DNA of 21,849 nucleotides, from positions 1 through 21,849 of the forward strand of contig QANA01000035.1 of assembly GCA_003149735.1 (NCBI GenBank), read 5' to 3'. The notes beneath the pieces are model-generated. The model saw only the letters and a list, made by a program, of their open reading frames with translations, searched no databases and was not told the DNA's origin. Numbering within the stretch: position 1 is the first letter of the stretch; each line of letters opens with the position of its first letter. The position numbers were made by a program, and so were the translations under genes. Shown here piece after piece: positions 12,481 through 20,064 of the stretch. Origin of the DNA: Clostridiales bacterium. Lineage in GTDB: Bacteria; Bacillota_A; Clostridia; Christensenellales; Christensenellaceae.

Positions 12481-13560
12481 TTATTTCCCCAGTGGTTTGG
12501 CAAAAATCATCCGCCCGGCAGCCGTCTGCAATACGCTGGTTACCGCTACCCTAAATTCTTCACCGACACGGTTTTTAGCTTCTTCCACCACAATCATGGT
12601 ACCATCTTCCAAATAAGCTATCCCCTGTTCCCGTTCCCGGCCTTTCTTCAATATGCAGACATTCAACTCTTCTCCGGGCAACAGCAGCGGTTTGATTGCG
12701 TTGGCTAATTCGTTAATATTGATTACCGAGACTTTTTGCACTGCCGCAACTTTATTCAGATTATAATCCAGCGTCAGTACTTTACCGCCCGTTTCTTTTG
12801 CCAGCCGCAGTAAAGCTGCGTCAACCGGTTCTTCTTCCGCCTTTTCAAGATGCCTTACTTCTACGTGCAGCCCAGTTTCGCCCAATTCATTCTGCATTTT
12901 TTGCAGAATATCCAAGCCACGCCGCCCTTTTGCCCTGCGTAAAGCGTCTTCAGAATCCGCAATATGCTGTAATTCCGCCAATACAAATTCAGGAATTATC
13001 AGTGTCCCTTCCAAAACGCCTGTCTTGCAGATATCAAAAATGCGTCCATCAATAATCACGCTGGTATCCACATATTTCTGATCGCTATGCACCGTGCTTT
13101 CCTCCGGATAAAATCCGGCTCGCCCTTTAGCATGGCTCATTTTTTTCGCCACTACTAACCCGAGATAAATACAAATTATGTAAAGCATGACGTTGATACA
13201 GAATGTCAACGGCGTATTGCCCAGGTGCAAAATAATCGTGGAAATCAAAAACGCTATCAACAAGCCAAACCCTAATCCGCAACAGCTAAATAATACTGTT
13301 TTATAGGAAGCCTGAGTAATTCCTTTTTCAACTTTTCTGAGAAACGCCATAATAGAAGAAAGAAGCTTTTCAGAAAAAATCATAGTCAGGATTCCACCCA
13401 CGACAATGCATATACCGTAAAATGCAGGTTGAATCCACCAGTCATAACTTCCACCAAAACGACCGTAATGCTCCTGCACTACGGTAATGACCACCTGCGC
13501 TATTGCCAGCCCGGCAGAAGCGCCGGCCAATACCAGCATGGTTTTTAACAGTTTTTTCAC
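12481..13560 (-). CDS. YacL-like membrane protein with PIN and TRAM domains
   Basis: This is a 359-residue membrane-anchored putative nuclease, close in size to Bacillus YacL. Four hydrophobic helices (about 7-27, 45-65, 90-112, 118-138) are followed by a PIN domain (about 160-290). The PIN acidic residues visible are D165 and D171 in VDTSVIIDGR, E196 in PEFVLAELQ and D265 in LTLDYNLN. A TRAM domain (about 297-358), a likely RNA-binding module, ends the protein. PIN domains are metal-dependent RNases; the substrate of YacL proteins is not known to me. The GTG start at 13560 follows GAGGA ten bases upstream. It has its own promoter at 13618-13647 and terminator at 12319-12345. In Bacillus the order is radA-disA-yacL; disA is absent here. 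Confidence 0.92.
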   Translation of the reverse strand: MKKLLKTMLVLAGASAGLAIAQVVITVVQEHYGRFGGSYDWWIQPAFYGICIVVGGILTMIFSEKLLSSIMAFLRKVEKGITQASYKTVLFSCCGLGFGLLIAFLISTIILHLGNTPLTFCINVMLYIICIYLGLVVAKKMSHAKGRAGFYPEESTVHSDQKYVDTSVIIDGRIFDICKTGVLEGTLIIPEFVLAELQHIADSEDALRRAKGRRGLDILQKMQNELGETGLHVEVRHLEKAEEEPVDAALLRLAKETGGKVLTLDYNLNKVAAVQKVSVININELANAIKPLLLPGEELNVCILKKGREREQGIAYLEDGTMIVVEEAKNRVGEEFRVAVTSVLQTAAGRMIFAKPLGK

Positions 13561-13617
13561 TTTGAATTAATCCTCATAATTTTAAAAATTTTTTAATAAA
13601 ATAAAGCCTTTATATTT

Positions 13618-13647
13618 ATGGTAATATGAAAACAACGGAGTTGTCAA
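13618..13647 (-). promoter_or_regulatory. Promoter of the yacL-like gene
   Basis: The minus strand has TTGACA (13647-13642), 18 bases and TACCAT (13623-13618). The -35 hexamer lies in the loop of the hairpin at 13631-13665, so the end of radA transcription and the start of this gene overlap physically. The -10 is only a fair match. Confidence 0.6.
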
Positions 13648-13665
13648 TTACCGCGCTCCGCTGTT
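13631..13665 (-). terminator. Probable terminator of radA overlapping the next promoter
   Basis: AACAGCGGAG (13665-13656) and CTCCGTTGTT (13640-13631) form a ten-base stem with one G-U pair and a 15-base loop; a short T-rich end follows. It begins 18 bases after the radA stop codon. The T run is short, so termination may be partial. Confidence 0.55.
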
Positions 13666-13682
13666 TCCAGTTTTTTCAAAAA

Positions 13683-15044
13683 TTATTCAAACATCGCAGC
13701 CAGGGCATCATGCAATGTTTTTACGCCGCAGATTTCCGCTTGCGTCTTGCTGCCGCCCGCATTGCTGTAAGGCAGAATAACCCGTTCCATTCCCATTCGT
13801 TCCGCTTCCGCAATGCGTTTTTCCGCTTGGGATATATGGCGAATTTCTCCGGTGAGCCCAATTTCTCCAAACAGCACTGTGCCTGCCCGTATCGCGCGAT
13901 TGCGAAAGCTCGAAACAATGCTGGCTGCAATCGCCAGATCCAGGGAAGTATCCCAAATGCGCATTCCTCCGCCCACATTGACAAAGATATCCTGATTATA
14001 CATTTTCAGGCCAATCTTTTTTTCCAGCACGGCAATAATCAGGCTGACCCTGTTGTAATCGGCTCCGGCCGTCATACGGCGCGGTGTTCCGAAAGAGGTC
14101 TCGCTAACCAGTGCCTCTACTTCAATCAATACCGGCCGGGTGCCTTCCAAAGCGCAGTAAATGCAGGAGCCGGGCATTCCTTTCATACGGCCCGAAAGCA
14201 TAATCGCCGAAGGATTTTTTACTTCCTGCATTCCTTCTGCTTTCATATCAAAAACACCGATTTCATTAGTCGAGCCAAAGCGATTCTTTACAGCGCGCAA
14301 AATGCGGAACGCACTTTGCGCTTCTCCCTCAAAATAGAGCACGGTATCTACCAAATGTTCCAGGACGCGCGGCCCCGCAATATTGCCTTCTTTAGTCACA
14401 TGGCCGATGATAAAAACCGCCGTATTGCTCTGTTTTGCAAAACGTGCCAATGCCGCCGCACACTCACGCACCTGACTGACACTGCCCGAAGCCGATCCGA
14501 TCTCAGCATGATAAATCGTCTGGATAGAATCCACAATCAGAATTTCCGGTCGTTTTTGTTCAGCAGCAGCCAAAATGAGCTCCACTTGCGTTTCCGCCAT
14601 AAACTGCATAGAAGAGGTGAGTTTCAGCCTGGAAAAACGCATGGCCACTTGTTCAGCAGATTCCTCTCCCGAAACATACAATACCTCACGGTTTTGTGCC
14701 AGTTTATCTGCCATCTGCAAAAAAAGAGTGGATTTACCAATTCCCGGTTCCCCGCCGGCCAACACCACACTCCCGGGCACAATACCGCCGCCCAACACCC
14801 GATCCAGCTCTCCAATCCCCGTTCTGATGCGGGAGGTAATCGTTTCCCGTATGCTTTTCAATTCTACTACCCGAGAAAGATCCACTTGTGCCGCAGGTTT
14901 GACTTTTCCACCATAGGCCGGCGCTATTTCCCGGGTAACTTCCTCCAAAGTATTCCATTCTCCGCAGGAAGGGCACTTACCCAGCCATTTCACCGTTTCA
15001 TAGCCGCATTCCGAACAGCGGTATAAACTTTTCGTTTTCGCCAT
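13683..15044 (-). CDS. radA: DNA repair protein RadA
   Basis: RadA (Sms) is a RecA-like, DnaB-like ATPase that drives branch migration in homologous recombination. At 453 residues it has the normal length. An N-terminal zinc finger has C10, C13, C24 and C27. The Walker A motif GGEPGIGKST is at 97-106 and the RadA-specific KNRFG motif at 253-257. From about 290 onward there is the Lon-protease-like domain. The ATG at 15044 follows a purine-rich ribosome site. The gene starts 22 bases after the propeller protein and is the last gene of the rqcP-ispDF group. Its position next to yacL is as in Bacillus, apart from the missing disA. Confidence 0.97.
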   Translation of the reverse strand: MAKTKSLYRCSECGYETVKWLGKCPSCGEWNTLEEVTREIAPAYGGKVKPAAQVDLSRVVELKSIRETITSRIRTGIGELDRVLGGGIVPGSVVLAGGEPGIGKSTLFLQMADKLAQNREVLYVSGEESAEQVAMRFSRLKLTSSMQFMAETQVELILAAAEQKRPEILIVDSIQTIYHAEIGSASGSVSQVRECAAALARFAKQSNTAVFIIGHVTKEGNIAGPRVLEHLVDTVLYFEGEAQSAFRILRAVKNRFGSTNEIGVFDMKAEGMQEVKNPSAIMLSGRMKGMPGSCIYCALEGTRPVLIEVEALVSETSFGTPRRMTAGADYNRVSLIIAVLEKKIGLKMYNQDIFVNVGGGMRIWDTSLDLAIAASIVSSFRNRAIRAGTVLFGEIGLTGEIRHISQAEKRIAEAERMGMERVILPYSNAGGSKTQAEICGVKTLHDALAAMFE

Positions 15045-15066
15045 ATGCTCCCTTCCTTTCCGAACT

Positions 15067-16218
15067 TCACCATTCCATATCCGCGTATTTTACAATATCT
15101 ACGTCGTCATAACTGGTCACATCATACCAACAGACGCTCTTTCCGCATACACTGGCCAACAATCCTTTAGAGACCGTTGTATTGAGCCGATAATTTTTGC
15201 CTGTTTCAAAAACATAAGCATAAATGGCATCATCCTTGGTATAAGCCAGGAACCCGTCTCCCATTTTCATATTGGTCACATCTGACACCAGCAGCTGTGG
15301 CTGTGCGCCGTTTTCGCTGAGATAGATGTCATCCGCTACTCCCGAAGCAGAAGAAAGGAATGCGATATAATTGCCGTTTTTTGCGGGCGCATAAACCAGT
15401 CGGCTCCAATCATAAGTCTGTTCCTGTCCGGTCAACAGATCCAGCACCGTCACCCGGCTCATCAGGACCTCTTCTTCATAATAAGTCACCGCATAGATCA
15501 GCGAAGTGTCATCCAGATATACACCTCCTGTCGCAGCTGCCGAGCCTTCAAAGACTTTGGGCGTTACCGACTCACCGGTTTGCAGGTTATAGACATACAG
15601 GCGATCAGTACTCTCACCAGCCTGTTGCAAAAAAGCCAAGTAATCTCCGGAAAGATTCAGCTTCGGCATGGCATAGGCATACTCTTTAATGACACGGAAG
15701 GTTTCCTCTTGCCGATTATAACAACAAATACGCCCTCCTCCGGTTGCCGATGCATCCAGGTAAACAATATAGCGGTCATTCATGACCATCCCCGTCAGAT
15801 TATTATATCGAACTTTTGCGGGAATTGTATCACTGCTTGCCGTATCTATATGATACAGCACCATCCTGGTATAGGAAATGCTGCCATGGGTCGCCGAAAA
15901 TACAATTTCATTTCCATATTTATATGGCTCATTGATCGCATTATATTGAATCTTTGCTTCGCGTTGCAAATAGCTGATATCCGAAGCGTCTCCGGTAATC
16001 GCCGTCATAGCCGAATCAATAATTGCCCCGGGCACCAACTCCGGCTCTTCTTTCTTTCGCAGCAACAGCGGCAGTAATACAGCCAGCAATACTACTGCTG
16101 CGGCAGCGACTCCAATATAAATCCAACACCGTCCGCGCTGTCTTGCCTGCCTGCGCCGCCGGGATCGCGGTTCCCGTCGGCGTATACTGCCTTCCCGTTC
16201 TCTTTTCTGTATACTCAT
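15067..16218 (-). CDS. Unknown membrane-anchored beta-propeller-like protein
   Basis: I do not recognise a specific family for this 383-residue protein. The first 32 residues are strongly basic (many Arg), followed by one hydrophobic helix (about 33-53). This predicts a single-pass protein with the N-terminus inside and the large C-terminal part outside. That part has recurring strands such as YIVYLD, YLAFLQ, SLIYAV, YIAFLS and FLAYTKDD at roughly 45-residue intervals, with LYVYNLQTG-like turns, which suggests a beta-propeller of the TolB or WD-like type. The ATG at 16218 follows GAGG six bases upstream, only 12 bases after ispDF ends, and radA starts 22 bases after it, so it is co-transcribed. 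No catalytic motif is visible. It may be a structural or sensing protein of the cell envelope; that is a guess. Confidence 0.85.
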   Translation of the reverse strand: MSIQKREREGSIRRREPRSRRRRQARQRGRCWIYIGVAAAAVVLLAVLLPLLLRKKEEPELVPGAIIDSAMTAITGDASDISYLQREAKIQYNAINEPYKYGNEIVFSATHGSISYTRMVLYHIDTASSDTIPAKVRYNNLTGMVMNDRYIVYLDASATGGGRICCYNRQEETFRVIKEYAYAMPKLNLSGDYLAFLQQAGESTDRLYVYNLQTGESVTPKVFEGSAAATGGVYLDDTSLIYAVTYYEEEVLMSRVTVLDLLTGQEQTYDWSRLVYAPAKNGNYIAFLSSASGVADDIYLSENGAQPQLLVSDVTNMKMGDGFLAYTKDDAIYAYVFETGKNYRLNTTVSKGLLASVCGKSVCWYDVTSYDDVDIVKYADMEW

Positions 16219-16230
16219 GGGAAACCTCGC

Positions 16231-17385
16231 TTATCGTTTGCGTAATGCGCAGGTCACTGCAGCGGCAATCGCCTCGCCTTTACCTACGGCACCGAATTTT
16301 TCGGCAGTTTTGGCTTTAATATTGACCTGTTCCAGGCTAAGCCCCAATGCTTCGGCAATATTTTTACGGATACTTTCCTTATATGGGCTCATCTTGGGCT
16401 GTTCCAAAAATAAAGTGGCATCAATATTCATCACGGCCCAGAATTTTTCTTCCAGCATTTCCCGCACCTGTTCCAACAACAGCATGCTATCTGCATCCTG
16501 ATAAGCGGGATCGGTATCCGGAAATAACTCTCCTATATCGCCCAGTGCCGCCGCTCCCAACAGTGCATCGATCAACGCGTGAATCAGAGCATCCGCATCA
16601 GAATGTCCCAACAATCCTTTGGCATACGGGATTTCTATTCCGCCCAAAATCAATTTGCGTCCGGGCACCAGTGCATGAATATCATATCCCTGTCCCACGT
16701 GCATCAGGCGGCTTTCCATCAGGCGGCGTTCTCCCCGAATGAAATCATGCGGGATGGTCAGTTTGAAATTTTCTTCCCGGGATTCCACCAGCCGTACTTT
16801 CCGGCCCATACGTTCCATCAATCCGGCATCATCCGTCCCTGTATATCCTTCAGCAAAAGCCTGTTCATAGGCCTTTGTAATATCCTCTTTTAAAAATACC
16901 TGCGGTGTTTCCACCAAAATAATTTCATCACGGTTAAGCGTGCGGACAAAACAGTCTTCCGCATCAATGGTCTTGACCGTATCCGTACATCTGCGCCCAG
17001 CCACGCCGCTGCCATATACTTCACAACTTTGCACACAGCGCACTATCAGCTCCGGCGTAATAAAACAACGGGCTCCATCATGAATCGCCGCAATTTCCGC
17101 CTCTTCCGGCAATGCTTTCAGCCCGGCATAGGCTGATTGCTGGCGCGTTGCTCCGCCCTCTACATAAATTGCATCCGGAAAAATCCGTTTGCCGATCTCT
17201 CTTGCTTTATCCATTTCACAGGCCTGACAAACGATTACCACGCCATCAAAACACCCTGCCTTTTTGCAGGCTTTCAAACTGTACTCCAGGGGTGTCCGCC
17301 CGGCCAACTGCGCAAACATTTTATTCTGTTTCAGCCCCGCCCGCAGGCCCTTTCCTGCAGCCAGTACAATCGCATAAGTTTTCAT
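16231..17385 (-). CDS. ispDF: Fused IspD-IspF enzyme of the MEP isoprenoid pathway
   Basis: The 384-residue protein joins two MEP pathway enzymes. Residues 1 to about 225 are IspD, which makes CDP-methylerythritol from methylerythritol 4-phosphate and CTP; LAAGKGLRAG and the following NKMF hold the nucleotide-binding Arg and Lys. Residues about 229-384 are IspF, which forms the 2,4-cyclodiphosphate. GYDIHAL, GHSDADALIHA, GDIGELFPDTDP and KTAEKFGAVGKGE are visible, with metal ligands D235, H237 and H269. IspE, the enzyme acting between the two, is not in this window. The ATG at 17385 overlaps the rqcP stop as ATGA, with GAGGTG upstream inside rqcP, which suggests translational coupling. Such fusions are best known from Epsilonproteobacteria and some Alphaproteobacteria; Bacillus has two separate adjacent genes. 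Confidence 0.96.
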   Translation of the reverse strand: MKTYAIVLAAGKGLRAGLKQNKMFAQLAGRTPLEYSLKACKKAGCFDGVVIVCQACEMDKAREIGKRIFPDAIYVEGGATRQQSAYAGLKALPEEAEIAAIHDGARCFITPELIVRCVQSCEVYGSGVAGRRCTDTVKTIDAEDCFVRTLNRDEIILVETPQVFLKEDITKAYEQAFAEGYTGTDDAGLMERMGRKVRLVESREENFKLTIPHDFIRGERRLMESRLMHVGQGYDIHALVPGRKLILGGIEIPYAKGLLGHSDADALIHALIDALLGAAALGDIGELFPDTDPAYQDADSMLLLEQVREMLEEKFWAVMNIDATLFLEQPKMSPYKESIRKNIAEALGLSLEQVNIKAKTAEKFGAVGKGEAIAAAVTCALRKR

Positions 17386-17627
17386 TGGTCAATCACCTCA
17401 TAGAGCGTATCCGCCTCCTCCTTGCGGATATTTTCCCGTAGTTCCCGCACGCGTATTTTGAGAGAGCTGCCGCCAAATTCAATCAGAATCTCATCGCCTA
17501 CCTTCAGTTTATGGCCGGGTTTCGCAACTCTTCCATTGACCGACACTCTGCCCGCATCTGCTGCGGAAGCGGCCACTGTTCTGCGCTTGATCACCCTTGA
17601 AAGCTTTAAAAATTTATCCAGCCTCAT
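17382..17627 (-). CDS. rqcP: S4-domain ribosome-rescue protein RqcP (YabO type)
   Basis: RqcP binds 50S subunits carrying a stalled peptidyl-tRNA and works with RqcH in C-terminal alanine tailing. The 81-residue protein is almost entirely an S4 RNA-binding domain: MRLDKFLKLSRVIKRRTVA, then GRVSVNGRVAKPGHKLKVGD, and a C-terminal IRKEEADTLYEVI like the Bacillus protein. An ATG at 17654 would add nine unmatched residues. The ATG at 17625-17627 has GAGGAG six bases upstream and aligns with the family, so I use it. It follows mazG and hup, the common clostridial order, but yabP, yabQ and divIC, which often come next, are absent. Its stop overlaps the ispDF start. Confidence 0.93.
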   Translation of the reverse strand: MRLDKFLKLSRVIKRRTVAASAADAGRVSVNGRVAKPGHKLKVGDEILIEFGGSSLKIRVRELRENIRKEEADTLYEVIDQ

Positions 17628-17660
17628 AATTTTCTCCTCTGGTATGCTTGTCATTTTTAC

Positions 17661-17703
17661 GATAAAAAGAAATGGTTCTGTCCGTCAGGCAGAACCATTT
17701 CTT
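17661..17703 (-). terminator. Strong intrinsic terminator after hup
   Basis: A perfect 14-base inverted repeat (17667-17680 and 17690-17703) encloses a nine-base loop, and a run of T residues follows on the minus strand. It begins ten bases after the hup stop codon. It lies only 40 bases before the rqcP start, leaving almost no room for a separate promoter between them, so part of the transcription of rqcP and its downstream genes may be readthrough. Confidence 0.88.
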
Positions 17704-17712
17704 AAAGCCTAC

Positions 17713-17985
17713 TTATTTTACAGCATCCTTGAATGCCTTACCGGCCTTAAATGCAGGAACGACGGAAGCGGCAATATCAATCGACTCTTTGGTCAGCGGA
17801 TTAATGCCCTTTCTTGCTGCACGCTCGCGCGCCTCAAAAGTGCCAAAGCCAACAATCTGCACTTTCTTGCCATTGGTCAGTTCTTCTACAACAGTGTCGG
17901 TAAATGCCAGCAGAGCCTTTTCTGCATCCTTTTTGGAAAGTTCTGCCTTCGCTGCAATTGCCGCGATCAATTCTGTTTTGTTCAA
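17713..17985 (-). CDS. hup: DNA-binding protein HU
   Basis: HU is the small dimeric nucleoid protein that bends DNA. The 90-residue length is standard. [20 protein letters not shown] is the typical helical start, [17 protein letters not shown] holds the conserved core Phe residues, and the DNA-inserting arm contains GINPLTKE. The arm proline that kinks DNA (in the INP motif) is present. The ATG at 17985 follows AAGGAGG with seven bases between. It has its own promoter at 18084-18112 and terminator at 17661-17703, so it can be expressed at a high level apart from its neighbours mazG and rqcP. Confidence 0.97.
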   Translation of the reverse strand: MNKTELIAAIAAKAELSKKDAEKALLAFTDTVVEELTNGKKVQIVGFGTFEARERAARKGINPLTKESIDIAASVVPAFKAGKAFKDAVK

Positions 17986-18083
17986 TTTGTTTTCCTCCTT
18001 GCGAAATAAATCATCCTGTTAAATGATTGCTACATCGCCAAAAAAGTGCATTACAACGCGCCTTTTTAACTTTGCCGAAGTAG

Positions 18084-18112
18084 ATTATAACCAATCACAC
18101 AGCATTTTACAA
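18084..18112 (-). promoter_or_regulatory. Promoter of hup
   Basis: The minus strand reads TTGTAA (18112-18107), 17 bases and a perfect TATAAT (18089-18084). The leader of about 90 bases holds a six-base perfect hairpin (18028-18023 with 18014-18009) just before the ribosome site. The rest of the 17986-18205 gap shows no gene and no clear terminator for mazG. Confidence 0.75.
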
Positions 18113-18205
18113 GCCTTTTCGCATTTTTTATGGACTATTTTGCGCTTTTTGCCTTCTGCCACAGCTTTTCCCGCACATTTTTCCTAATTCTGCCAGGCTT
18201 TTTTC

Positions 18206-19519
18206 TCATATCCCGGCTAACCTTTCCATTTCCCCACAGCGTTCCACTAAGCGTTTACAAGCATGATTCAACGCCGTTTCTCCATCTGCTCCTGACAGAA
18301 AAATCAATTTCACAACAGCCAACAACAGTGTCCCTGCCGTTTCTTCCACAGTGGCGTCATCGGATGCTTCTTTCAACTCTGCCAATTGCTCCTGTATTTC
18401 TCTTTCTGCCTGTAAAGCATCTTTGGGCAAAAATCCAAATTCCATCGCCTTTCTGCATATTTTCTCCGCCCGCAGCAGCGCACTCATCGCACTCGGGATA
18501 TCTGCCAATGCTTCCGCATAAGTATCCAGTGTCTTTTCCTGTCGTTTTTGCTCTTCCCAATTGGGCGCTTCCTTGGCATCGCCAAAAATGTGAGGATGCC
18601 GGCGTATCATTTTGCGCGCAATTTCACTGCTCACATCCAGCGGATCAAACTCACCATGCTTCTGTGCAATCTTGGCATGAATCACAATTTGCAACAAAAG
18701 ATCTCCCAGTTCATCTGCCAGCATAAACGGTTCCTGCCGATCAATGGCCTCCATCACCTCATAACACTCTTCCAGCAGATGTACGCGCAGGCTTTCATGG
18801 GTCTGTGCCTTATCCCACGGGCATCCGTTTTCCCCCAGCAGCACATCCATTACTCTGCAGAAATCTTCAAAGGTATACCCTTCCCGCTCACTCAACGTTT
18901 GCTCCGGCACTACAATAGAGCAGCTATAATCCCATTCCTGGCGCAGACATAATGTCTGGAGCGCACACCATTGCTTTTTTCTGCCCTGTACGATCAGTAC
19001 TTCCTTTTCCCCCGGCAGATATCTTTGCAGCTTCAGCGCTACTTCTGCCGCCAAATAAGGGGAATCCACCTCGGTAATCACCAGACTTCCGCTGCCGGTA
19101 TACTCCGCTTGTGCAAAATCATATGCCGGGCAGCATAAAGCCTGCCCTTCCCCCAGTTCTGCCGCACAAATCGACAGCGCTTCGCTGCCCAGGCCTACGC
19201 CCGGAATCAGTTGCGCTTCACAGCGGCGCAGCAGCGCCTGCACCAATGTATTGGTATAAAGATCACCTAAAATACATAAAAGAGCGTCCTTCTGCTTTTC
19301 CAGATACTCCAGTGCCAATTCCTGAAATTCTTCAAAATCTTCCGCCTGTTCATAGCACGCATCCAACGAGCAAAAGGTAATTCCCCTTCGCATCAGTTCC
19401 TGTGCCAGCGGTATGCGGTCTGTCTGTAAGACAATCGTCCCGCCCGAAGTTAAAAGTTCATAGCCCTGTATGGTAATAGAGGAAAATTCCCCTGTCCCGA
19501 TTCCAAGTATCGTAAGCAT
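18206..19519 (-). CDS. mazG: MazG-family nucleotide pyrophosphohydrolase with methylase-like N-domain (YabN type)
   Basis: MazG proteins hydrolyse nucleoside triphosphates to monophosphate and pyrophosphate and clear abnormal or signalling nucleotides. The 437-residue protein joins an N-terminal tetrapyrrole-methylase-like domain (about 1-205) to a MazG domain (about 215-437). MazG motifs seen are CPWDKAQTHESL (233-244), EECYE (250-254, the EExxE metal motif), DELGDLLLQ (269-277) and RRHPHIFGD. The N-domain motifs are degenerate: LGIGTGE in place of VGLGPGD and ILGDLYTNT in place of a GDP-type loop, so methylase activity is doubtful. This domain pair is typical of Firmicutes YabN. The ATG at 19519 has AGGAG seven bases upstream. 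It precedes hup and has its own promoter. Confidence 0.94.
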   Translation of the reverse strand: MLTILGIGTGEFSSITIQGYELLTSGGTIVLQTDRIPLAQELMRRGITFCSLDACYEQAEDFEEFQELALEYLEKQKDALLCILGDLYTNTLVQALLRRCEAQLIPGVGLGSEALSICAAELGEGQALCCPAYDFAQAEYTGSGSLVITEVDSPYLAAEVALKLQRYLPGEKEVLIVQGRKKQWCALQTLCLRQEWDYSCSIVVPEQTLSEREGYTFEDFCRVMDVLLGENGCPWDKAQTHESLRVHLLEECYEVMEAIDRQEPFMLADELGDLLLQIVIHAKIAQKHGEFDPLDVSSEIARKMIRRHPHIFGDAKEAPNWEEQKRQEKTLDTYAEALADIPSAMSALLRAEKICRKAMEFGFLPKDALQAEREIQEQLAELKEASDDATVEETAGTLLLAVVKLIFLSGADGETALNHACKRLVERCGEMERLAGI

Positions 19520-19553
19520 TCAAACGCTCCTATGCCTTGCCAAATTCTATTTT

Positions 19554-19559
19554 ATTATA
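19554..19559 (-). promoter_or_regulatory. Extended -10 promoter of mazG
   Basis: A perfect TATAAT preceded by TGG, making an extended -10, sits 35 bases before the mazG ATG. The -35 region is only T-rich. A start of transcription near 19547 would give a leader of about 28 bases. No clear terminator separates iscU from it, so mazG may also receive readthrough. Confidence 0.6.
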
Positions 19560-19611
19560 CCATCCCTCTTCTGCCAAAAAACAACAGGAATGTAAAGGAA
19601 TTATGAATGAA

Positions 19612-20049
19612 TCAATATTCTTCCTCTTCTTCTCCTTCGTGAATGTCACTTTTGGGTTTCTTCAGACCATCGATCGTAATATGATTCTTGGTGGCATAAT
19701 CCCAAAGTGCTGCATGAATTGCTTCCTCTGCCAGCAGAGAACAGTGTACTTTAACAGGCGGAAGGCCATCCAGCGCTTCCATAACTGCTTTATTGGTTAC
19801 TTCCATCGCTTCCTGAATAGACTTGCCTTTTACAAGCTCTGTAGCCATACTGCTGGTTGCCACTGCAGCCCCGCAGCCAAAAGTCTTGAATTTTACGTCG
19901 CGAATAATCCCCGCGTCATCAATATCCAAAAAAATGCGCATAATGTCCCCGCATTTTGCATTGCCTACCGTACCCACACCGCTGGCATTTTCAATTTCTC
20001 CCATATTTCTCGGATGCTGAAAATGATCCATTACTTTCTCGCTATACAT
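19612..20049 (-). CDS. iscU: Iron-sulfur cluster assembly scaffold IscU/NifU-like
   Basis: This scaffold protein holds the nascent [2Fe-2S] cluster. In 145 residues the three ligand cysteines are present: C33 in GNAKCGD, C59 in FGCGAAVATSS and C103 in KVHCSLLAEEA. D35, the residue that tunes cluster release in IscU, is also present. The start MYSEKVMDHFQHPRNMG is typical. The C-terminus ends in an acidic run after IHEG, of unknown purpose. The ATG at 20049 follows AGGAGGAG and lies 15 bases after iscS, so the two are co-translated partners. Chaperones such as HscA/HscB are not in the window. Confidence 0.95.
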   Translation of the reverse strand: MYSEKVMDHFQHPRNMGEIENASGVGTVGNAKCGDIMRIFLDIDDAGIIRDVKFKTFGCGAAVATSSMATELVKGKSIQEAMEVTNKAVMEALDGLPPVKVHCSLLAEEAIHAALWDYATKNHITIDGLKKPKSDIHEGEEEEEY

Positions 20050-20064
20050 AGATTTCTCCTCCTA

